Positions 8,491 to 15,069 of a DNA stretch of 64,000 nucleotides are shown piece after piece. The stretch covers positions 124,001 through 188,000 of the forward strand of contig JADJGV010000009.1 of assembly GCA_016707895.1 (NCBI GenBank), read 5' to 3'. The stretch is from Myxococcales bacterium. Lineage in GTDB: Bacteria; Myxococcota_A; Polyangia; Haliangiales; Haliangiaceae. Each line of letters starts with the position of its first letter. The stretch's first letter is position 1. Under the pieces are notes generated by a model. The model was not told the origin of the DNA and searched no databases. It saw nothing but the letters and a program-made list of their open reading frames with translations. A program made the translations under genes and the position numbers.

Positions 8491-10556
8491 TGGCGCGCCG
8501 CATCGCGCTCGCGCTCGGGGTGTTCGTGCTGGCCGCGCTGGCCGCCTGCGGCGACGACGTCGCGGTCGCCGTCGACGCCGGCCCCGACGCGTTCCAGGTG
8601 ACCGAGGGCGCCTGCCAGATCACCGACACCGCCAACCCGCCCGACTCGCTCACCACCGTGAGCTGCGGCGCCGACTTCACGACGCTGGCGTCGCAGCCGC
8701 TCGACGCGACGCTCCCGGGCTCGCAGTCGGTGAAGGTCGTGCTCGATCAGGCCGGCGGCGACGCGCTGTACTTCATGAACACGGTCGCGTTCGAGATCCA
8801 CTACGAGTTCGTGTCGACGCACCTGTCGGGCGGCTCGCTGCCCGTGGTCGGCTCGCTGGCCGACTTCAACTCGACGCAGTACTTCGCGCCGGACCGGCGG
8901 TTCATCCTCGGCGCCGTCACGTACTACGAGCAGCCGCAGCAGTGGGTGCTCGAGCTGTCGCCGTACGACACCGCGTCGGCCGAGATGATCACCAAGCTGT
9001 TCCTGACGGTGAAGCACGCGGCGTTCTTCGGGCCGCAGCTGGCGTTCCACCCGACCTCGGAGGCGCAGGGCATGGTGGCCGCCGCGCTGCCCGCCGAGGT
9101 ACCGATCATCACCACCGACGACCTCTACGCCGGCATCGACTTCCAGCCGCTGTCGTTGGGGACGGCGTATGGGCGGGTCCACTTCACGACCGCCGCGGCG
9201 CTCGCGACCGAGTACCTGTCGTACCAGGACATCGTCGTGCTCGACTCCGCGCCCAACGACATCTCGGTGGTGCAGGGCATCATCACCGAGGCGTTCCAGA
9301 CGCCGCTCTCGCACATCAACGTGCTGTCGCGCAACCGCGGCTCGCCGAACATGGGCCTGCGCGGCGCGCAGACCAACACCGCGCTGCGCGCGCTCGACGG
9401 CCAGCTGGCCAAGCTCACCGTGACCGCCGACGCGTGGACCATCGCGCCGGCCACGCAGGCCGAGGCCGAGCAGTGGTGGGCCGACCACGCGCCGACGCCG
9501 GTGGTGCTGCCCACGGTGGATCTCACGGTCACGGCGATCACCGACATCGCGCAGGTGACCGCGGCGCCGACCGGTGGCCAGACGCTGCTCGACGTGATCA
9601 AGGCGTCGCTGCGGGTGTTCGGTGGCAAGGCCGCGAACTACTCGGTGCTGTACCGGACGCCGGGCGTGCCGATCAAGAACGGCTTCGCCATCCCGATCTA
9701 CTTCTACGACCAGTTCATGCAGGCCAACGGGTTCTACGCGCGGATCGACGGCTTGCTGGCGGACCCGTTGTTCACGACCGACGCCGCGACCCGCGACGCC
9801 GCGCTCAAGGCGCTGCACACCGACATGCTGGCGGCGCCGCTCGACGCGGGCTTCGTCAGCCAGCTGCAGGCCAAGGTCGCCCAGTTCCCGGGGGTGGCCA
9901 AGCTGCGCTTCCGGTCCAGCTCCAACAGCGAGGACCTCGACGGCTTCCCGTGCGCGGGTTGCTACAACTCGTACTCGGGGCGGACCACCGACCTGCTCGA
10001 CATGGAGGACGCGATCAAGAACGTCTGGGCCGACGCCTGGCTGTTCCGCACGTTCGAGGAGCGCGCCTACTACCGCGTCGATCACCACTCGCTGGGGATG
10101 GCGGTGCTGGTGCACCCGAACTTCGAGTCCGAGGAGGCCAACGGCGTCGCGGTGACCGCCAACCCGTTCGACGCGTCGGGGCTGGATCCCGCGTACTACG
10201 TCAACGTCCAGGCCGGCGGCACCTACGAGGTGGTGGCGCCGCCGCCCGGTATCCAGAGCGACCAGATCCTCTACTACTTCAACCAGCCCAACCAGCCGGT
10301 CAGCTACCTGGCGCACTCGTCGATCATCCCGACCGGCACGACGGTGCTCACCGCCCGTCAGCTGTTCGACCTCGGCACCGCGTTGACCAAGATCCACACC
10401 GCGTTCAGCGCCGCCTACGGCCCCGCCGCGGGCAACAACGGGTTCTACGGCCTCGAGGTCGACTTCAAGTTCGACGACGAGCTGACGCCCGGGACGCCGG
10501 CCCTGTACATCAAGCAGGCGCGGCCGTACCCGGATCCGTTCGCGAGCCAGCGCTGA
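8490..10556 (+). CDS. Lipidated PEP/pyruvate-binding (PPDK/PEP synthase-like) protein, permuted
   Basis: 688 aa. Lipobox LAAC followed by GDD, so it is predicted to be exported and lipid-anchored. Residues ~255-300 hold FQTPLSHINVLSRNRGSPNMG, which resembles the PEP-utilising mobile domain with its phospho-His (T-SH-x3-LAR-x-x-G-x-P) at His275. Residues ~377-688 match the ATP-grasp PPDK_N domain: FGGKAANYSVL, IPIKNGFAIP, RSSSNSEDL (475-483), CYNSYSG, VHPNFE and C-terminal LEVDFKF ... YIKQARPY. In cytosolic PPDK and PEP synthase the ATP-grasp domain precedes the His domain; here the order is reversed. An enzymatic role outside the cytoplasm is uncertain for lack of ATP, so a binding or structural role is possible. 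It is the last gene of the lipoprotein cluster. Confidence 0.78.
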   Translation: MARRIALALGVFVLAALAACGDDVAVAVDAGPDAFQVTEGACQITDTANPPDSLTTVSCGADFTTLASQPLDATLPGSQSVKVVLDQAGGDALYFMNTVAFEIHYEFVSTHLSGGSLPVVGSLADFNSTQYFAPDRRFILGAVTYYEQPQQWVLELSPYDTASAEMITKLFLTVKHAAFFGPQLAFHPTSEAQGMVAAALPAEVPIITTDDLYAGIDFQPLSLGTAYGRVHFTTAAALATEYLSYQDIVVLDSAPNDISVVQGIITEAFQTPLSHINVLSRNRGSPNMGLRGAQTNTALRALDGQLAKLTVTADAWTIAPATQAEAEQWWADHAPTPVVLPTVDLTVTAITDIAQVTAAPTGGQTLLDVIKASLRVFGGKAANYSVLYRTPGVPIKNGFAIPIYFYDQFMQANGFYARIDGLLADPLFTTDAATRDAALKALHTDMLAAPLDAGFVSQLQAKVAQFPGVAKLRFRSSSNSEDLDGFPCAGCYNSYSGRTTDLLDMEDAIKNVWADAWLFRTFEERAYYRVDHHSLGMAVLVHPNFESEEANGVAVTANPFDASGLDPAYYVNVQAGGTYEVVAPPPGIQSDQILYYFNQPNQPVSYLAHSSIIPTGTTVLTARQLFDLGTALTKIHTAFSAAYGPAAGNNGFYGLEVDFKFDDELTPGTPALYIKQARPYPDPFASQR

Positions 10557-10560
10557 GGCC

Positions 10561-10587
10561 GGGGCGCAGCCCTCGCCGCCGCGCCCC
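10561..10587. terminator. GC-rich hairpin after the lipoprotein cluster
   Basis: GGGGCGC (10561-10567) and GCGCCCC (10581-10587) form a 7-bp stem just after the stop codon at 10556. No T-run follows, so a Rho-independent terminator is only weakly supported. Confidence 0.3.
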
Positions 10588-10639
10588 GAATGCCGCTGCG
10601 CGGTAGAATATCGTCATGTAAGTATTCAAAATAGAAAGG

Positions 10640-10658
10640 CTTGCTGCTGAGCAGCAAG
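10640..10658. promoter_or_regulatory. Perfect 9-1-9 palindrome in an AT-rich promoter region
   Basis: CTTGCTGCT-G-AGCAGCAAG is a perfect inverted repeat inside a markedly AT-rich strip (about 10603-10690) that contrasts with the rest of the window. It sits just upstream of a plausible TTGCAT (10667) / TACTGG (10690) promoter of the MFS gene, so it looks like a repressor or activator operator. Confidence 0.45.
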
Positions 10659-10703
10659 GATTTCTGTTGCATCGCACAAGATGAGGCGTTACTGGTTTGG
10701 GCC

Positions 10704-12062
10704 ATGACGACCCAGGTTCAGAACGTTCCATGGTGGAAGGAGCCGACGCGCTCCCAGTGGGCCGGCTTCGCGGCGGCGTGGGTGGGCTGGGTGCTCGATG
10801 CCTTCGACTTCACCATCTACATCCTGGTGATGAGCCACATCGCCAAGGAGTTCGGCGTGGGCATCGCCGCGGTGGCGGGCTCGCTCACGCTGACGTTGCT
10901 GGTGCGGCTGGCCGGCGGCGCGGTGTCGGGGTGGATGGCCGACCGCTGGGGCCGGCGGCTGCCGCTGTTGCTGTCGCTGGTGTGGTTCGCGGTGTTCGAC
11001 GCGGCGATCTACTTCGCGCCGAGCTTCACCTGGGTGCTGGTGTTCCGGACGCTGTTCGGCTTCGGCATGGGCGCCGAATGGACCGCCGGCACCGCGCTGG
11101 CCATGGAGTGCTTCCCGGCGCGCAGCCGCAAGATCGCCTCGGGCCTGCTGCAGGCCGGCTGGCCGATCGGCTTCTTCCTGGCCGCGGCGACCGCCTACTA
11201 CGTCGTGCCGGCGTGGGGCTGGCGCGCGATGTTCTTGATCGCGATCGCGCCGGCGCTGCTGGTGCTGCCGATCCGGTTCCTGGTGCCCGACGAGCACAGC
11301 AAGGCCAAGCCGGCGGCGGCGGAGAGCAAGGGCGCGCTCGCCGATCTGTGGGTGCCGGCGGTGCGCAGCCGGATCGTGCTGGGCTCGCTGCTGATGGCGC
11401 TCGGCTTCATCGTCTACTACGGGCTGACCACGACCCACTCGCTGATCCAGATCCAGGAGCTGGGGCTGTCGCCGCAGACCGCGTTCGCCAACGTGTGCTG
11501 GTTCCAGGTCGGCATGCTGGTCGGCGTGATCGTCGCCGGCATGGTGGCCAACCGCTTCGGCGTGGTGACGGCGCTGGTGGCGCCAGCACTGCTGATGGTG
11601 CCGGCGCTGCCGCTGTTCGTCGGCGCGTCGCCGGGGCTGATCACGCTGGGCGCGGTGCTGGGCGGCGCGCTGGGCGCCGGCTACTCGGGCGTCACGCCGG
11701 TGCTGGTGACCAGCCTGTTCCCCGAGCACGTCCGGGCCCGCGCGATCGGGCTCGTCTATCACCTGGGCGCGCTCTTGGCGGCGTTCGTGCCGTGGGGCAT
11801 CCCCGAGCTGGCGGCGCGCACCGGCTGGAAGCTGTCGACCACGGTCGAGCTGGTGGTCGGCGTCGGCCTGGTGGCGATGGCCGGCGCGGTGTTCGGGCTG
11901 CGGCGGATGCTGGCGCCGGTCACGTCGACGCCGTCGACGATCGAGGTGATCGACGCGACCGCGCCGGCGGCGCGCGGCGAGGCCGTGGCGGTGCAGGCGG
12001 CCGGGTTCGTGCCGCCGGTCGACGCGCGGGCGTCGTTCGCGGCGTCGGCCGCCGAGTCGTGA
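10704..12062 (+). CDS. MFS transporter (SHS/NanT-like)
   Basis: 452 aa with 12 predicted membrane spans. The N-terminus WAGFAAAWVGWVLDAFDFTIYILVMSHIAKEFG and the loop-2 motif GWMADRWGRRLPLL are typical of the MFS. The D-x-F-D in TM1 recalls sialate, lactate or aromatic-acid:proton symporters (NanT/JEN/AAHS types). The substrate cannot be read from sequence; a carboxylate is a reasonable guess. A ~60-residue soluble, disordered C-terminal tail follows TM12. The ATG at 10704 is preferred; an in-frame ATG at 10641 would put a palindrome inside the coding region. The gene appears monocistronic behind its own AT-rich regulatory region. Confidence 0.85.
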   Translation: MTTQVQNVPWWKEPTRSQWAGFAAAWVGWVLDAFDFTIYILVMSHIAKEFGVGIAAVAGSLTLTLLVRLAGGAVSGWMADRWGRRLPLLLSLVWFAVFDAAIYFAPSFTWVLVFRTLFGFGMGAEWTAGTALAMECFPARSRKIASGLLQAGWPIGFFLAAATAYYVVPAWGWRAMFLIAIAPALLVLPIRFLVPDEHSKAKPAAAESKGALADLWVPAVRSRIVLGSLLMALGFIVYYGLTTTHSLIQIQELGLSPQTAFANVCWFQVGMLVGVIVAGMVANRFGVVTALVAPALLMVPALPLFVGASPGLITLGAVLGGALGAGYSGVTPVLVTSLFPEHVRARAIGLVYHLGALLAAFVPWGIPELAARTGWKLSTTVELVVGVGLVAMAGAVFGLRRMLAPVTSTPSTIEVIDATAPAARGEAVAVQAAGFVPPVDARASFAASAAES

Positions 12063-12115
12063 TCGGGCGCCGCACGGCGTAACCAAATGCGCGGGGCGCG
12101 CTTCTCAGCTGCACC

Positions 12116-12616
12116 ATGAAGAAGCTCACGTTCGCGCTCCTCCTCGCCGTCGCCGCGTGCGGCGGTTCGTCCAAGTCGTCGACTACGCCCCCGGCGGCGA
12201 CCGCCCCGGCCACTGGCGACATCGTCGATACCGCGGTCGGCGCGGGATCGTTCACGACGCTGGTCGCCGCGGTGCAGGCGGCGGGCCTGGTCGACACGCT
12301 CAAGGGCGAAGGCCCGTTCACGGTGTTCGCGCCCACCGACGAAGCGTTCGCCAAGCTGCCGCCCGGCACCGTCGAGAGCTTGCTCAAGGACAAGGCCAAG
12401 CTCACGGCCATCCTCACCTACCACGTGGTGCCGGGCCGCGTGACCGCGGCTGACGTCGGCGGGCTGACCACCGCGACCACCGTGCAGGGCGGTGCGCTGG
12501 CCATCGACACCAGCGCTGGCGTCAAGATCAACGACGCGACCGTGGTGCAAGCCGACGTGATGGCGTCCAACGGCGTCATCCACGTCATCGACACGGTGCT
12601 GATGCCGCCGATGTAG
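12116..12616 (+). CDS. Fasciclin-domain lipoprotein
   Basis: 166 aa: lipobox VAAC, Ser/Thr/Pro linker to about residue 38, then a single FAS1 domain. Diagnostic stretches are GSFTTLVAAVQAAGLVDTL, GPFTVFAPTDEAFAKLP (the H1 motif), LTYHVVPGRV (the YH motif) and NGVIHVIDTVLMPP (H2). FAS1 domains mediate adhesion or polymer binding at the cell surface. It is convergent with the KAS III-like gene, 8 nt apart. Confidence 0.92.
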   Translation: MKKLTFALLLAVAACGGSSKSSTTPPAATAPATGDIVDTAVGAGSFTTLVAAVQAAGLVDTLKGEGPFTVFAPTDEAFAKLPPGTVESLLKDKAKLTAILTYHVVPGRVTAADVGGLTTATTVQGGALAIDTSAGVKINDATVVQADVMASNGVIHVIDTVLMPPM

Positions 12617-12624
12617 TCGCGCCC

Positions 12625-13656
12625 TCAGCCCCAGCGCAGGGCGTAGGCGCCCCAGGCGTAGCTGACGCCCGCCGACGCCATCACGACCAGGTCGCCGGCG
12701 CGGACCCGGCCCGCCGCGAGGCCCAGCTCGAGCGAGAGGATCGGATCGAACTGGCCGAGGTGGCCGTAGTCGGCCAGGTAGGTCGAGCGCTCGAGCGGCA
12801 GGCCCAGCTCGGCCAGCACCGCCTGGTGGGCCGACGGCTTCATGTGCAGGATCGCCAGGTAGCCGAGGTCGCGCGGGGTGGCGCCGGCGGCCCGGGCGGC
12901 GTCGGCGATGACCCGCATGAAGTTGCGGTGGCTGCGCTCGCCGAGGCGTGCCTTCATGCCGTCGACGTCGTGGACGTCGAGCATCGTCGCGGCGGTGCCG
13001 GCCAGGTCCGGCGTCACCGGCTGGATCGTGCCGCCCGCCGCGCAGCTGACGTCGTCGGCGAAGTCGCCGTCGGAGATGTGCGCGCCGCCGAGCAGCAGGT
13101 TGCGCTCGGCGTCACGGCGCAACACCAGCGCGCCACCGCCGGCCGCCAGCGCGTACATGAACGACACCCGCGGGTTGCGGTAGTCGATCAGGTCGCCGTT
13201 GCGGTAGCCGCCGGCGAGCAGCACGGTCTTGACCCGCGGATCGGTCTGCAACAGCGCCCGGGCCAGCGTCAGCCCGGCGATCGTCGTGCAGCAGCGCTGG
13301 GCGACGTCGATCGCCCACGCGTTGCGGGCCCCGATCAGCTGCTGGATCTTGATCCCCGACACCATCAGCGGGCGCTCCTTGTGCTCCTCGCTGATCGAGA
13401 TGATCACGTCGACCTCGAGCGGGTCGACGCCGGCCCGGGCCAGCGCGGTCTGCGCGGCCTTGGCGCCCATCGCGCACGGGTGGTCGTCGGGCCCCGGCAT
13501 CGGCTTCTGCCGGATGCCGAACTTGTGGACGATCACGTCCTCGGCGATGCCGGTGGCGGCGGCCAGCTCGGCGCTGGTCATCCGCGGCGTGGGCACGTAG
13601 GTGGCGAGGCCGACCACCCCGACCCGGGGCAGCGCTGGCTGGCTGGCGGCGTTCAT
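12625..13656 (-). CDS. 3-oxoacyl-ACP synthase III-like (KAS III/thiolase fold) enzyme
   Basis: 343 aa from the ATG at 13656. The N-terminus VGVVGLATYVPTPRMTSAEL and the fold signature IDVAQRCCTTIAG identify a KAS III-like condensing enzyme. The nucleophile is Cys122, aligned with DVAAAC in FabH. The LHMKPSAH segment supplies the first catalytic His (His271). The usual G-N-x-S/T-A motif reads YGHLGQFD, so the catalytic Asn position appears to be His299. Decarboxylative condensation of ordinary malonyl-ACP is therefore uncertain; an acyltransferase or beta-lactone/OleA-like role is possible. The start at 13656 is chosen because a TTGCAA-16-TATGTT promoter would begin transcription at about 13660; an in-frame ATG at 13671 overlaps that -10. 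Confidence 0.82.
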   Translation of the reverse strand: MNAASQPALPRVGVVGLATYVPTPRMTSAELAAATGIAEDVIVHKFGIRQKPMPGPDDHPCAMGAKAAQTALARAGVDPLEVDVIISISEEHKERPLMVSGIKIQQLIGARNAWAIDVAQRCCTTIAGLTLARALLQTDPRVKTVLLAGGYRNGDLIDYRNPRVSFMYALAAGGGALVLRRDAERNLLLGGAHISDGDFADDVSCAAGGTIQPVTPDLAGTAATMLDVHDVDGMKARLGERSHRNFMRVIADAARAAGATPRDLGYLAILHMKPSAHQAVLAELGLPLERSTYLADYGHLGQFDPILSLELGLAAGRVRAGDLVVMASAGVSYAWGAYALRWG

Positions 13657-13694
13657 GTTGCGACGCAACATACGACAGCCGGCGCTGATTGCAA
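13655..13694 (-). promoter_or_regulatory. Promoter with overlapping 17-bp palindromic operator
   Basis: Minus strand: -35 TTGCAA (13694-13689), 16-bp spacer, -10 TATGTT (13672-13667). The palindrome ATGTTGCG-A-CGCAACAT (13655-13671) covers the -10, the predicted start site and the ATG of the KAS III-like gene. This geometry fits repression by a dimeric HTH regulator. No regulator gene lies next to it. Confidence 0.5.
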
Positions 13695-13748
13695 TGAGAA
13701 TGGTGCGTCGCAGCTAGGAGCCGGTGCCGCCACCGCCAGCCCTGGCGG

Positions 13749-15056
13749 TCACGGCTGGTAGGTCGGCGGCAGCTTGGGCTCGGGGTCGTCGGTCGCCGGC
13801 TTGAACCCGTCGAACGCGCCCCGCCGCTGCAGGTCGAGCAGGTCCGCGTCGGTCACCAGCTCCTTGCCCAGCAGCTGCCGGGCCAGGAGGATCTTCTCGA
13901 CCAGCGCGGGGTCCTCGACCGCCACGTGCTGGTCGGCCGTCGGGACCGGGGGCTTCATCACCGAGAAGGTGCTCTCGACCGGGTAGCCCTCGGCGCTCTC
14001 GCCCTCGAGCAGGTAGTCGACCGAGAAGACGTCGGGCTCGGCGGCCACGTCGAGAGTGAGCTTGACGTTCAGGCCCGACGGCGGGATCGCCGTCGCGCCG
14101 AGCACCTGCTCGACCGGCACCTCGGTCACCACCGGCTCGCTGCCGGGCACGCTGGAGTTGCGGCGCGCGCGGACCCGGGTGATGCGCACCGGCGCGGCCT
14201 GGTGGTGCCACAGGCGCACGCCCTGGACGACCTGGCCATCGACGATCGACGGGAACCGCGGGGTCAGCTCGACGACCAGCGTCACCACGCCGGCGAACTC
14301 GAGGTTCGCGTACTGCGGGTTGTGGAACAGGATCGTCCTGCGGCCGAGCACCGCCTCGCCGCTGGCCGCGCGCGCGGTGACCTGCACCAGCAGGCTCGCG
14401 TACACCGCGAGCTGGGGCCGCTGGCCGTAGTCGTGGACGACGCGCGGCTCGGCGGTGGTCGCCGTCGTGCCGTCGCCGAAGTCCCACTGGTACGACGCGG
14501 CGACGAACGGCGCCCCGGCGGCGCTGTCGACCGTGGCCTCGAGCTCGAACTCGGCGTTGGTGTTGAGCGCCAGGCGGTAGGCGATCGCCAGGTGGCGCGC
14601 GGCGGCGCAGTCGCGGACCGTGAACGCCGGCACCGGCGCCGTGGCGCGGGTGTCGCCGCGGCCGAACACGATGACCTCCGGCGGCGGCGAATCGGGGCCG
14701 CGCTGGTGCGCGATCAGCGGGACGGTCATGCCGGGGACGCCGTCGACGACCGCGTGGAGGTGATCGTCGTCGGCGGGGTCGGCGGCGTGGGCGGCGACGG
14801 TGACCAGCACCTCCTCGCCCTCGCAGGCCTCGGCCTTGTCGATGGTCACCGCGTCGATCACCACCGCCGAGGGCGGCGGCTGGTCGGCGACGCGGACGTG
14901 GCGGGGTGCGGGCGCGGCGAGCGCGGGCCCGGCGCTGCCACCCGCCGCGCGCGGCCCGGGGCGCGGCGCGCGCGCCGCCGGCCACAGCCACCACGCGAGC
15001 GCGAGCGCGCCCACGATGATCACGACCCAGCGGATGCTTCGGCGGTTGCTGGCCAT
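13749..15056 (-). CDS. Membrane-anchored protein with PKD-like domain
   Basis: 435 aa. An N-terminal basic segment plus a single hydrophobic helix (WVVIIVGALALAWWLWPAA) acts as signal anchor, followed by an Ala/Pro/Arg-rich stretch. Around residues 185-215, YQWDFGDGTTATTAEPRVVHDYG is a clear PKD/chitinase-type Ig motif. The remainder is beta-rich without recognised motifs. It probably works in the periplasm. AGGAG lies 6 nt before the ATG. It starts 13 nt after the stop of the Cys-rich/PPC gene, so the two form an operon and may be functional partners. Confidence 0.72.
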   Translation of the reverse strand: MASNRRSIRWVVIIVGALALAWWLWPAARAPRPGPRAAGGSAGPALAAPAPRHVRVADQPPPSAVVIDAVTIDKAEACEGEEVLVTVAAHAADPADDDHLHAVVDGVPGMTVPLIAHQRGPDSPPPEVIVFGRGDTRATAPVPAFTVRDCAAARHLAIAYRLALNTNAEFELEATVDSAAGAPFVAASYQWDFGDGTTATTAEPRVVHDYGQRPQLAVYASLLVQVTARAASGEAVLGRRTILFHNPQYANLEFAGVVTLVVELTPRFPSIVDGQVVQGVRLWHHQAAPVRITRVRARRNSSVPGSEPVVTEVPVEQVLGATAIPPSGLNVKLTLDVAAEPDVFSVDYLLEGESAEGYPVESTFSVMKPPVPTADQHVAVEDPALVEKILLARQLLGKELVTDADLLDLQRRGAFDGFKPATDDPEPKLPPTYQP

Positions 15057-15069
15057 GGTGGTCTCCTGG

